This document shows, piece by piece, positions 46,511 through 58,134 of a DNA stretch of 64,000 bases. The position numbers and the translations under genes were made by a program. The stretch comes from Anastatus disparis (lineage: Eukaryota > Arthropoda > Insecta > Hymenoptera > Eupelmidae): assembly GCA_017163975.1 (NCBI GenBank), contig JAFFSR010000230.1, positions 186,001-250,000 of the forward strand, given 5' to 3'. Every line of letters starts with the position of its first letter. Position 1 is the stretch's first letter. The notes beneath the pieces are model-generated. The model was not told the origin of the DNA, made no database searches, and saw only the letters and a list, made by a program, of their open reading frames with translations.

Positions 46511-46889
46511 TTCCCTACTAACGGGATGTCGGAGCTAAAGCAATTGAGTTTTGCTTTTTTTATTTTATCAATATCTTTTTAAATTCATGAATTAAACAAA
46601 TATAATGACTTGTCCGCACTAAAGTTATATTAATACAATTATTTTTGATAAAATAAAAAATCATTTGGACTTGTTATTTTTTTATGAGCTTGGATTGAAA
46701 ATTAGATATCAAACTCGATAAACCTAACCTTAAAATACGATACATTGAAAGTTTTTATTATAACTTTATATGTATAATATTTTGGTGGATTTCTTGAGTT
46801 GTCCGCACTAGAGTTTAATCTTACAAATTTTTACTTTGTAGCAAAAAAAACTCGATTGTATGCATCGTTTATTCATAAATTAGGATTGG

Positions 46890-47872
46890 AAATATTATTA
46901 GAAGGTGGGCAGCTTCATCATGCTCTTAAGTCCTGTTACAAATGAAGCTTTTTCTTCATCTATTTCTTTTGATTCTTTTTTTTCTCCATTTAATTTAATC
47001 TTGACTGTGCTAATTTTATCATCGTTATAATGTAAGTGGATATCATCGATTCCTATTATATCATTATCGGGTTTTTAAAAATTTGTATCTGAAATGTCAT
47101 TGTTAATTACCATCAAAATTGTTTCATGATTCGAATTCTTTTGTTTACGATACACTTCCATGATCTCTTTTTGTTCTGCTAATAAATGCATTTGTGAATT
47201 TTTTCCTAATAGTTCAAGCTCGGTGAAATCTAAATTTAATGGTATTTGATTTAGACGTTACTTATGACAAAAACTCCTCCTTATTATGTCCGGTGGATTA
47301 TCGTAATCAATATTAGCGTTATTATAATTTTGTAAAACTGTAAACATTCTTATTTATTGCGTTTTAAAAATTTTTGATAAACGTAATCGCATTCGAGAAA
47401 CATCATATCTTAGACAACATAAACCTAAATTATCAAGTATTGCAATAGCAAAAACAATTGCAAAAACATCACAATCATAATTATCTGTTTGTGATTGTAC
47501 TGTTTCGAATACTATGCTCAATTCTGATTTGTTTGAAAATAATCTGCTTATATAAATCTTATGCTAATCTTCTAGATATTTAAGATTTAAACTGTCATAT
47601 ATATGAATCACCTTATTATTATAATACACACTAATCCGGTGACCCTTTTCTAAATTTCCGGAAAATAATAACTGTACAAATTCTCCATCAATCGGTACTG
47701 ATTTAATATGTTGTGGTCTTTGAATTAGTGAAGTTAATTGCATGTTCATTGAGGTGTACCGGTTTGAAATATTATTAAATTCTAATATATGAATATCAGT
47801 TAACATGAAAGCAATTCCACTATATAATCCCTGTCCTTTAACAATCAATTTATCTTTCTCAGTCAAAACCAT
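46890..47872 (-). pseudogene. Ulp1/C48-like cysteine protease linked to the Helitron
   Basis: The open part 47872-47564 (102 residues) ends at a stop and the same frame then continues. Catalytic pieces of the Ulp1 (SUMO protease-like) family can be seen: His in KVIHIYDSLN with the Asp two residues on, then Gln in TVQSQTDN and Cys in NYDCDVFAIVFAIAI (usually DCGVFA). Further decayed sequence follows to about 46890. It would act as a desumoylating or polyprotein-cleaving enzyme; in transposons such proteases are known from several superfamilies. One stop after residue 102 and another near 47360 make it non-functional as it stands. Confidence 0.65.
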
Positions 47873-48130
47873 TATTAAAAATTAAAATTCTTTTGAAAAT
47901 TTAAATTTATTTTTAATGAACTTTTTTCAAAAATATTCACAAAAGAATTGCTTTCATATTAACTAATTTAATTAACTGCCATTTTACTTCAAAAGCTGAA
48001 AAATAAAAGAAATTATGAAAAATGCTATGAATTATTTGTTATATGATAAATAAATAATAATAAAATTCGTGAAAATAATATAACGATAAAAAATGGTTAT
48101 TTTCGGCAATCATACATTTATATATATATA

Positions 48131-49081
48131 CACTGCCGTTCACGAAAATTTGGCCACCTGAAAAAAATTAGCAAAAATCAAAAGTTTTATATCTCTGCGA
48201 AAAATGAATAGATCTAAAAAATTCGAACGGGATATCAAAGTTCAACCTAAAAACTATCAAAAAACACAAGGTCCGATATAAAAAGTTAAAATATCAATTT
48301 TTCATAGATGAAAAATAAAACCATTTTTTTTCATTTTTTTTCGTCCATTTTCAAATTCGTGTAATTTTATGAAAAATTGTCGGAGATCAAATATTTAAAA
48401 TAGAGGTGAAAGCTACAATACTTCTTTTTAAAATGAGAGGTTAAAAGCTACCGTACATCTATTTTTTAAAGAGTTATGCTCATTTTAGTGAAAAAAATGT
48501 ATATTTTTTCAACAGCTGTTATCTCGAAAAGTATATCTTAGAAAAAAAACTTCAAAGAAAAAAAAAGTTGTGTTTTTCAGTAAGGAATCCAATTTTGCAG
48601 TGGAAATACAAATCAAAAATAATTTTTTTTCCTACCATGTTTTCGTAGAGCTAATTTTTTTTAAATTTCTTCAATTTAAAAATTTTTCGAGATATCAGCT
48701 GATGAAAAAAAATTTGTTTCACCTAAATCAGCATAACTCTTTAAAACATAGGTGTACGGTAGCTTTTAACCTCTCATTTTAAAGAGGAGTATTGTAGCTT
48801 TCACTTCTTTTTTGAATTTTCAATCTCCGACAATTTTTCACAAAATTACATGAATTTTAAAATGGACGAAAAAAAAATGAAAAAAAATGGTTTTTTTTTT
48901 TATCTATGAAAAATTGATATTTTAACTTTTTATATCGGACCTTGCGTTTTTTGATAGTTTTTAGGTTAAACTTTGATATCCCGTTCAAATTTTTCAAACC
49001 CATTAATTTTTCGCAGAGATATAAAACTTTGAATTTTGGCAGATGTTTTCTTAGGTGGACGAATTTTCGTGAGCGGCAGTG
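48131..49081. mobile_element. Palindromic MITE A
   Basis: About 950 bp, near-complete inverted symmetry with arms of about 410 bp. The end CACTGCCGTTCACGAAAATT is mirrored by AATTTTCGTGAGCGGCAGTG. It is flanked by TA on both sides. The ends resemble Tc1/mariner-type termini. No coding capacity. Confidence 0.88.
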
Positions 49082-49090
49082 TATATATAT

Positions 49091-50581
49091 AGGACAGTCA
49101 ATAGACTAAAAAAAGTCTTATTTTGCCAAAATTAGTAACTAGCAACGATCTATGCGATCATTTAAAAGATAGGCCGTAGATGTTTACTTATATGTTTTGG
49201 ACTAGCAACTATGATTTATTAATTAGTTATTAACAAATTAGTGCAAAAAAACGCGTTTTTTTTTGTTTTATGCTGATGAAACAAAAACTATTTGACGAAT
49301 TATTATGGTGTTGATGGGAAAATTGTGGAGAATTGAAATATCAACAAAACGAGAGGTCAAACGATCCGATCGGTTTGTTAAAACCGAAAAAAATTCGGAA
49401 AAACCGGAAAATTTTTTTATTTTTTCAAAAAATTCATAACTCTGTTGCTTATCAATATTAGAAGCTGAAATTTGGCACAGAAATATATAATTATATCCAC
49501 ATTTAACATACCAAAGGCAGATACTATCGGATAATTAGTTTCTGTGCAATTGTAATTTTTTTTTTTCGGTATTCCTCCCTTCTTTATACTACCAATTGAG
49601 AACGTCGTACATACATTTTTAAAAGTGTTTTGTAAAATTGTAACAATATACTATTGAAGGTATATTCAAAGTTTTCATTAAAATTGTGTAAAAAGGGTGA
49701 AATATGCACTCGAACATCGACGTAAGCGGTCGAGCGCGCGGTACACAGCAAAAAGTGGGGATGGAGGAGAAACGATATATATAGATATACCGGCGCGCGG
49801 CGTGAAACGTTCAATTTTTTAACTGGCTTGTTTTTGGTGATTAATGCACTTATATTTTGTGTTTTTTTTAAATTAGGGTATTTTTAACCGATGAATCTGA
49901 TTGCCTATTCAGATTTTACGAATACAGAAATCTAAAGATATTTTACCGTTTCTCCTTCATCCCCACTTTTTGCTGTGTACCGCGCGCTCGACCGTTTGCA
50001 CCGATGTTCGAGTGCATATATCACCCTTTTAACACAATTTCAATGAGAACTTAGAATATACGTTTAATATTATATTGTTTCTAGTTTTCAAAACACTTTT
50101 AAAAATGTATGTACGACGTTCCCAATCGGTAATATAAAGAAGGGAGGAATACCGAAAAAAAAAAATTGCAATTGCGCAGAAACTAATTATCCGATAGTAT
50201 CTGCCTTTGGCATGTTAAAAGTAGATATAATTATCTACTTCTGTGCCAAATTTCAGCTCTTAATATTAATAAACAACAGAGTTATAAATTTTTTGAAAAA
50301 ATGAAAAATTTTCCGGTTTTTCCGAATTTTTTTTTGATCGGATCGTTTGACCTCTCGTTTTGTTGATAATTCGATTCTCGTTTTATGTCGATAATTCAGT
50401 TTTTGTTTTATAAACAAAAAAAACGCATTTTTTGCACTAATTTGTTAATAACTAATTAATAAATCATAGTTGCTAGTCCAAAACATATAAGTAAACATCT
50501 ACGGACTATCTTTTAAATGATCGCGTAGATCGTTTCCAGTTACTAATTTTGGCAAAACAAAACCTTATTTTGACTAGCCTA
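49091..50581. mobile_element. Palindromic MITE B
   Basis: About 1.5 kb, arms of about 700 bp. The left end AGGACAGTCAATAG is mirrored by the right end TGACTAGCCT. Long internal matches include the block AAAAGTGGGGATG next to GCGCGCGGTACACAGC and its complement. It starts about 10 bp after MITE A, separated only by TA repeat. Confidence 0.88.
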
Positions 50582-50591
50582 ATATATATAT

Positions 50592-51620
50592 GCGACATTT
50601 CACACCAACTGAAAGAGTAAAAAAATGAAAATTGCTAAAACTCTGAAAATATATTCTGTTTGTTACCCAAAATGTGTAAAAAAATTTTCAAGGATTTAGA
50701 TTGCAAGGATCAAGAGCCATAGATCCTTGAAATTTGAAAAGTTTTCAAAATTTTGGAAAAGTACCAACTTTATGATTTTTTTTCTGAAAATCCTGATGTA
50801 TTAGAGAGAAATTCGGAAAAATACTTCTTGTTGTAAATGAAGAGAAGAGTTAGCATGATTTTTTACAGATCTAAATTTTGAAGTTTTTTATTGGTTTTTA
50901 CACGTATCACATGGTAATTGAAAGTACTCATTGTTTGCCACTTCAGAAATTGCTTTTCGAGGGCTTATTTCTTCTATTTTATATTGACTTCAAAATGAAC
51001 TTATGATTGTGTAAGAAAGAGCTACCAATAAGGAGTTATGACAGTTTAAAATATATATTTTAATGTGTGATTTATTTTTTATATTGAATATAAATGTATA
51101 TTTTCATGTATGATTAATTGTTATATCGAAAATAAATCATGCATAAAAATATATATTTAAAACTGTCATAACTCCTTATTGATGGCTCTGACCCACATGA
51201 TTACAAATTCATTTTAAAGTTTATGTAAAATAGAAAAAAATAAGCCTGCGAAAAGAAATTTCTGAAGTGGCAAACAATGAGTAATTTCAATTACCATGTA
51301 ATACATATAAGAACCAATAGAAAACTTCAAAATTCAGGTCTGTGAAGAATCATGCTCACTCTGCTCTTCATTTACAATAAGAAGTATTCTTGTAAATCTC
51401 TCTCCAAAACATCAGCATTTTCATGAAAAAAAAAATGATTAAGTTGGGACTTTTCCAAAAATTTTCAAATATTTCCAAATTTCAAGGATCCATAGCTCTT
51501 GATCCTTCAAATCTAAATCCTTGAAAATTTTTTTAAATCTTTTGGGTAACAAAAAAAATATATTTTTAGAGTTTCAGAGATTTTTATTATTCTGCTCTTC
51601 CAGTTGGTGTGATATGTCCC
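50592..51620. mobile_element. Palindromic MITE C
   Basis: About 1.03 kb. The left end GCGACATTTCACACCAACTG is mirrored by CAGTTGGTGTGATATGTCCC. The arms continue to within a few tens of bases of the centre near 51110. It starts about 10 bp after MITE B, again after a TA run. Confidence 0.88.
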
Positions 51621-51935
51621 ATATACATATATATGTATATTTAATCATCAATAGAAGTTTGTTGTAAAAAGAACAAAAATAAAAATTATTTTGAGTTATT
51701 CCTAATAATTGTATTCTTCAATAAATTTACATTTATATACGGATATTCGCAGTATCTACATTTAAAAAATGTATAAATGATAAGAAACAATCATCATTTA
51801 TCTTTAGCCTAACGCTTTTTTATTGTTATTTACAGTTTTCAATATTTTCTTATAATCATTTGTTTATTTACAGTACTATTCTACTTTAAAAAAATAATTT
51901 TCATACAAGGTGATAAAATATTTTACCATAAGATA

Positions 51936-51997
<62 letters not shown>

Positions 51998-52621
51998 CAT
52001 ATCACAAAAAAATTTCAACATCAAAACTAATTCTTTAATGTAAGGAAGAAAAAATTAAATTAATAGAATTATGAAATTTTGATGTGGGAATACTTTTTAA
52101 TAACTTTAAATAATGGTAAATTTTTTAAATAACTTGTGGAATTGAATGTTAATTAAAATTAGTTTTAGCATGAAGATAATTATTCAAGTTGAAAATGTAT
52201 TGAATAAAATAATATAACTATTTATAAGTTATCACTTAATAATAGTTTTTTAAACTTTTTATCCATAGTTTAAAATAATATTAAATATATGCTTATCATT
52301 TTAATAGTTTTTATAAAATATTATGTAAATTTTATAAATACATATTATTTAAGGAGATGTAAAATGGACAGTACACTTGCACCGATAAATTTGACTATAT
52401 TTCCATTGTATTTCAAAATTTTAAATAAAGAGATGCATTAACATTTAATATGTATCAAGAAGATTATTCAGTTAAATTTTTAAATAAATATGCATTTATT
52501 AGTTATTGAGGAGTTTGGATTTCAATATTATTTACTAATATTTTTCTATTCGGAATCAGAAATCTAAATATCTTGAAGACTAATGATTAGAATAATATGA
52601 AAATTGAAATAAATAATCATC
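51621..52621. other. AT-rich stretch without a gene
   Basis: No coding frame. It contains a TA run at about 51940-51992. Confidence 0.5.
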
Positions 52622-52624
52622 ATG

Positions 52625-53335
52625 GTACCCTACTGAAAATATTATATGAGCTCTCAAGTAAGATCTCATATGCGATCTCATATGAAATGTCACATGAGAT
52701 TTCATATGATTCTTTGGTACGCAAACTCATATGAGATTGCACATGAGATCTCATATAAGATCGCATATATTTAAAAAAAAAAATTTAATTCAAATAAAAT
52801 GTATGAGAGATCTCATGTGAGAATACATATGAGACTGCATATGAGATCTCATATATATTCGTTAAATTTTAAAAATAAAATGAAATATATGCAAGATCTC
52901 ACATGAGATCGCATATGAGATGCCATATACTTTTTTTTAATTTTAGAAATAAAATAAAATATATGTGAGAGCTCATATGTAATCTCATATGAGATCTCAC
53001 ACATATTTTATTTTATTTTCAAAATTAGAAAAAATATATGAGATCTCATGTGCGATCTCACATAAGATCTCATATTTTTTCTTATTTTTAAAATTCAACG
53101 AATATATATGAGATCGCATATGCGATCTTGTAGTCGATCTCATATGTGATCTTACATGGTATCTCTCATATATTTTATTTAAATCAAAAATTTTTTTTTA
53201 AATACATGAGATCTTATATGAGTTTGGGTTCCAAAAACTCATATGGAATCTCATGTGACATCCTATATGAGATTGCATATGGGATCGCATATGAGATCTC
53301 ACACAAGGGCTCGTATAATATTTTCAGTAGGGTAC
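52625..53335. mobile_element. Foldback element D with GAGATCTCATATG repeats
   Basis: 711 bp with inverted ends GTACCCTACTGAAAATATTA, flanked by ATG on both sides (52622-52624, 53336-53338), perhaps a 3-bp duplication. Internally it is built from many 10-bp units of the form GAGATCTCAT or its variants, spaced by ATG or AT. Each unit is itself palindromic, so the element can pair in many registers. No real coding. Confidence 0.85.
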
Positions 53336-53338
53336 ATG

Positions 53339-54683
53339 CTACAAGTTGATACATTCCTTTAATAGAAATTCAGCAATAGAATGGAAAGACAGTTGAATAT
53401 GACAGTTAACTTTTATATCTTCTTATAGTGAAATATAATCAAACTTTGACAACAAATTCAACATTATGAAATAATTGTACTTTCAATGTTCATATTTAAT
53501 ACAAATTTCAGAGTGATATTACAAAATATTATTCTTTTCCGCATTTATAATAAGTGTTTCGCAAATAGAAAGTAAATTTTCTTTTAAAATGTTTACCATT
53601 TCTAGGGGAAATTTTACTTCTATCTAGACAGTTCATAAATATAAATTCATAATTAGAGAAATAATCAGAAAAATTCATTCGTATTTCATATATTTTCCTA
53701 TCTTTATAATTGACTAATAAAAAATTTAATATCAAATAAATAATTTTTTAAAATTGTATTTCATATAATTTAGGTTCAAACGACATTAAAAAAAATATTT
53801 TTATATCATGTAATGATAATTTTTCAAATGAGGGAATTTGATGTATTTCAAAAATTAATATGTTTCTCTTATTAAAAATATCATTGCTTTAATCAAATAA
53901 ATTTTAATATATTTAATTGTTAACAATTTTTATATAAATGACAATTCATTTGAATACAAACACGTGTACGAATGAAAATGTAATTAAGGTAAATATAATT
54001 TTAATTTATTAAAATGTAATTTTAATATATTTAATTATTAACAATTTTTATACAGATGACTATTTAAATACTAACACGTGTACAAATAAAAATGTAATTA
54101 AGGTTAAGTGTATGTTATTTATAAAAAATTGTTAACAAGTAACTTTTTAAATAATATATTTTCATGAAAACTAATTTAAATACTTAATGATTGGAATGAT
54201 AATTGAATAAAATTTTAATTTAATAAATTTAGTTATAAATTAAAAAATAATTATTACAATAGATCGCAGTTAATTAAAAATGTTTATTTTAATAATGATG
54301 GCGTTGAAATTTACTTCGATGAAAATGTTATTTGATTGACATTTACAGTATTATTTTAACTATATTTAAAAATTTACTTGTCATCAATGAAAGAATATTT
54401 AATTTTTCAAATTAATAATCTATTAATATCAAGAATTTTCTAAAAATTATAATATTTATGATATGCAAACCTTACTTGTGATACATACACTTTGTAATAT
54501 TTGTATCTCTCTAAAATTTTATATTAGATGCAAAAAGGATTGTTAAGTAATTGCAAATAGTTATTTTATTATTCTGAAATATTCAAATTTAAAATTAACC
54601 AAAAATGTGTATTATAATCTTATGGGTTTTTTATTTAAATTTCGTATTTCATATATATAAAATACATTTGTTACGTTTTTACG

Positions 54684-54724
<41 letters not shown>

Positions 54725-54834
54725 CTAATTATAAAGTAGTAGGTATCTTTTGTATCGGGTCTAATCTTGGTAAATCCAAGCAGTCAGTTTGCGTGAAGAA
54801 TTAATAAATACTCATATTAAATAAAGTTGAAAAA
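53339..54834. other. AT-rich stretch without a gene
   Basis: No supported coding. A TA run lies at about 54689-54718. A partly repeated block (TTTAATATATTTAATTRTTAAC, ACACGTGTAC) appears twice at 53910-54110, suggesting a short duplication. Confidence 0.5.
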
Positions 54835-55194
54835 ATACATAAAAATACTTTAAATAGCCTTGCATATATAAAATCAAAATAGTACAGTATGATATCACAA
54901 TCATAAAACATTATAGAGATAGTAATACTGTAATAGTAAGTCAATAAATTAAATAAAAGTGATATCACAGATAACACGAATAAATACACGCAAAAAGTAT
55001 AAATAATATAGTTAAAAATCACAGCAAAGTTGAATGTACAGTAATATACAAGTCAATCTGATAAAAATATAATCATTCACTCTATGCACACATATCCTAC
55101 ATACACGCCAATAAATACAATCATGCCCTAAATCTATAAAGGGTACATCACATAATAAATTAACACATATGATATAGTCCGAAAATAATACTGT
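54835..55194 (-). other. 3' tail of LINE copy 2
   Basis: Inverted copy of the tail at 6136-6600, non-coding. Confidence 0.7.
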
Positions 55195-56400
55195 TTAATC
55201 GAGGTCGAGTAAAAACCTCCTCAGAGCGGCTTTAAACCTGCTGATTGATGGAAGATTTTTAATATCAGCAGTTAGGGAGTTCCAAAAATGCGCACCTTGA
55301 ACTTGAAAGGAATTTCTTCCAGTCTCAGTGCGCATGAAGGGCACCGCAAGATCTTTAATCTCACCCCTTGTGGTCGCTCTGGGTATATATCTAGTGAAGA
55401 GACCCACTAGATATTCGGGAGTATTCATACGTACGATTTTGTACATAAGTACAGCCATAAAATACTGTCTCCTCGAATCAGTACGTAGCCAACCCAAAGC
55501 ATGTCTATGGGGAGAGATGTGATCACCCATTCTCACGCCTAATACATATCTCACACATGAATTTTGCATTGTCTGTAGCCGTCTTTGTAACTCCTGCGAA
55601 GCATCGAGCAAAACCACTGATCAGTAATCAAGATGTGGAAACAGCAGGGCGGTTGCGAGCTGCTTACGCAGAGCTTCAGTAATGTACCGACGGAAAAACC
55701 GCAGGCTATAAATCACTCTATTAAATTTTTTAGTCAACATATTAATATGCGGTTCCCACGACAGTTTAGAGTCGAATACAACATCAAGGCTCGTAACGGT
55801 GTCAGAGAAAGGAATACCGATACCGCTCCCCAGGTCAATCGTCCTTGGCTCACCACAAGCCTGTGAGTAAAAATGTGAAATTGCAAGAACAATATCATTA
55901 AAACTAATTGGTTTAAAGGGTAACTCACTTTCATTGCATTGAGAAAGAATTCTCAATCGCTCTTTACTATCCTCCTGCGGCGAGACTGGCACCCCAGCAA
56001 AGTGCGCATTACGCTCATCCGGAGTGAATTCATTCAAATCGTCTTGAGGTCTGGATAGCAGTCCCAGGTCTCTCAACTCCTTCCAGACATTACCACCCGC
56101 AAGAGCATCAAACAGTCTATTGTGAATATAAGCAGTCTTAGCATGGTCCGTGCGTTCGTCTACCACCCTACGCAACCGCAGAAATTCAAGGAGATACTGT
56201 TTGTCCTCTGTCCGTTTGTATCTACGATATGTAGCATCTCTCTAACGCTGCATCCGTAACAATTCTTCATCTACCCATGGAAACTTATTCTCATTAGGCT
56301 TGAGCGCTTCCAACGGTGCCAAATTCTCGATTGCAGCAGTGAGATTGTCACAGAGGAAACCAATTCTTTCTGTTTCTACAACTAACATTTTTCTGAAATA
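55195..56400 (-). pseudogene. LINE ORF2, copy 2, with internal deletion of the RT core
   Basis: Reading down from 56400: the linker upstream of RT (FPWVDEELLRMQR, a stop, RRYKRTEDKQYLLEF), then 56175-55621, where the pre-RT part (FNDIVLAISHFYSQ) is joined directly to the thumb region (TIDLGSGIGIPFSD, SKLSWEPHINM). The fingers and palm with GVPQGS and YADD are missing. After one stop at the 55618-55620 position the C-terminal block runs intact from 55617 to 55195 (RLQTMQNSCVRYVLG, MGDHISPHRHALGW, AALRRFLLDLD). Copy 1 on the other strand has the RT core but decayed ends, so together they outline the family. Confidence 0.85.
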
Positions 56401-57290
56401 ACAATTTTCACCTTACAAGTAGCTAAAATAAAAACTTCGTCATCTAACGCAAGGCGCAAGATTAGACTAACGCTCATACCTTTGCTTTTAATTTTTCCTT
56501 TTGCTACTTCTTCTTATTCTAATATGAAGTGAACAGTTTTTATTCCTTTGCAAATGTACTCTGTACTAACTGATTTAAACGTTAATGATTTTTGTCGTTT
56601 TTTTTCTCATTTTTTTCGTTTTTCTCTTCTTTCTTTTTTTTCTCTTTGACAGGGTTTACAATTTTTGAGCCTCACGGCATAAGACTCATGAATAATTATT
56701 TTATGTTTTACAGCATTTAAAAATTTCTGGTAAAGAAAAGAAAAAATTAAATCATAACGTTTTATTTTTTGAGGGTCTTGTAGGTCTTGAGCCTCACGGC
56801 ATAAGACTTGCAATTTGCCGTTTGTACTTAACAGCACAAAGGGCTCAACCGGAAGAAAAATCTATTGAGCCTCACGGCATATAGTGCTAGTTCTATTTTA
56901 TCGCTTAACAGCGGCAAAAGACTTGGAAAGAGAAAGGGGACAATTAGGTGTTGAAGCAATTTTTCTTTCACAATTTTTTCCTCCTCTCTTCTCTCTTCTT
57001 CCTCTCTTCAAGTAATCGTTTTTTTTCTTTTTTCAAATAATCTTACTTTACTTTTTTTTCGGTTTTGCTTTTTTCTTTTCTTTTCTGCTTTCCTCCTTAT
57101 TTCCCCAATAAATGACAGATAATAAAAAAGAAGCGTTAGACCTAAGATTAGGCAAGCAGCAGATAAACTAAGTCTGCAAGGATAGGCCAGAGCGTGGTTT
57201 ATAGGGTGGGTCAAATAAAACGACATTGACCTCGAGCCACAATTCCTGCTACTGAGAAAGAAAATTGGCCCAAAAAGGGGTTTAGTTAAT
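56401..57290 (+). other. No gene; three copies of a GAGCCTCACGGCATA motif
   Basis: Pyrimidine-rich runs and a motif GAGCCTCACGGCATAAGACT at 56667 and 56789, with a shorter copy at 56867. Each is followed, 20-30 bases on, by a TTACAGC or TTAACAGC sequence. It may be control sequence of a retroelement. No coding frame was supported. Confidence 0.5.
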
Positions 57291-57294
57291 CGAG

Positions 57295-57462
57295 GTGGAT
57301 CTCGAAGAAGATCCTATTCCACCTAGAGCAGCACCATTAAACTTAGAAGGGCTACCTCTACAGGAAGAAGTACAGCCCGTATTAGCTCTACCATTGCACT
57401 AGCAAGTCGACCAAGCCGATCAAGATATGCAGAGGGAAGATAACCTAATTACTATTGACTAA
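57295..57462 (+). pseudogene. Short coding remnant, acidic C-terminal tail
   Basis: 56 codons with one internal TAG, ending in TAA. Sequence such as VDLEEDPIPPRAAPLNLEG and QADQDMQREDNL is typical of coding rather than random AT-rich DNA. It may be the end of a retroelement ORF whose body is missing. Not recognised. Confidence 0.4.
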
Positions 57463-57690
57463 AAAAATTAAATTGACTAAAAATCCTTTATATATCGCAT
57501 CTCCTTTTTCGTATAAAATTTTATTATTCTATTTCCTCTCCATTAAAAATCCTTCCTTCTTAACAAAACTCCCAATTAAATTTTTTTTGTGTATCAAAAT
57601 TAATTTAGAGTGGATCGGTTTTTAAAAATAAATAACAAATAATAATAATGATAATAACAATAATAGTTGCACGAGCAATAGCTCAAAACT

Positions 57691-58031
57691 AAATTCAAAG
57701 GATAATCATTTTAATAATTCCGACACTTGATGCTAATCATTTTAATTTATACTCTCATGATTGTCTCTGTAGTCCAACTGAGAAAATAGAATATTTAGAG
57801 CAATCAATTAATAGAAGAAATTTTCAAGAATATATAAAGGAAATTACAAACAATCAAAGAATTCTTTACAGAGCATTATTAAAACATGGTATACTTATTA
57901 AAAGATTGTAAAGAGCACATTATTATAATTATAATAAAAAACAAGTGCAATGTGAAGAAGCTTTTGAGGATATCGAAAAGTTGTGTAATTCATTCGATAA
58001 ATTATCCTTCAACTGTAAAAATAATTGAAAA
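57691..58031 (+). pseudogene. Unrecognised coding remnant
   Basis: A frame of about 112 codons with a single TAA at 57909. It includes HDCLCSPTEKIEYLEQSI and, after the stop, QCEEAFEDIEKLCNSF. The amino-acid mix is protein-like, with regularly spaced Cys and helical segments. No family is recognised; it may be a piece of another element or of a captured gene. Confidence 0.3.
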
Positions 58032-58134
58032 AAAATATAATAACGTGTTTCTAACATACTTATTTTTATTTTTCTTTCTCTCTTGTTTTATTCGATCGCG
58101 TTTATAAATAAAAAATAAATTTTAAACATCTAAA

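Larger units (their letters stand above)
45468..47872 (-). mobile_element. Helitron, 5' part displaced by element 2
   Basis: Minus-strand continuation of the Helitron at 22472-25397. Adjacent to the insertion point is an Asn-rich stretch leading in frame into the Rep N-terminus. Upstream come a lysine-rich repeat protein (45971-46510) and a C48-like protease (about 46900-47872). The region 45468-45970 between them has many stops. Confidence 0.7.

Noticed and set aside
46537..46862. Weak inverted repeat GCAATTGAGTTTT / AAAAACTCGATTG with two TTGTCCGCACTA motifs inside
   Set aside because: Could be another MITE within the Helitron, but the ends match over too few bases and no target duplication is visible.
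52640..53320. Possible CRISPR-like array of short repeats
   Set aside because: Units are contiguous with 2-3-base gaps rather than unique spacers, and the whole lies inside an inverted-repeat element.
53146..53349. 67-residue frame with repeated YEIAYGI phrases
   Set aside because: Translation of the GAGATCTCATATG units of element D.
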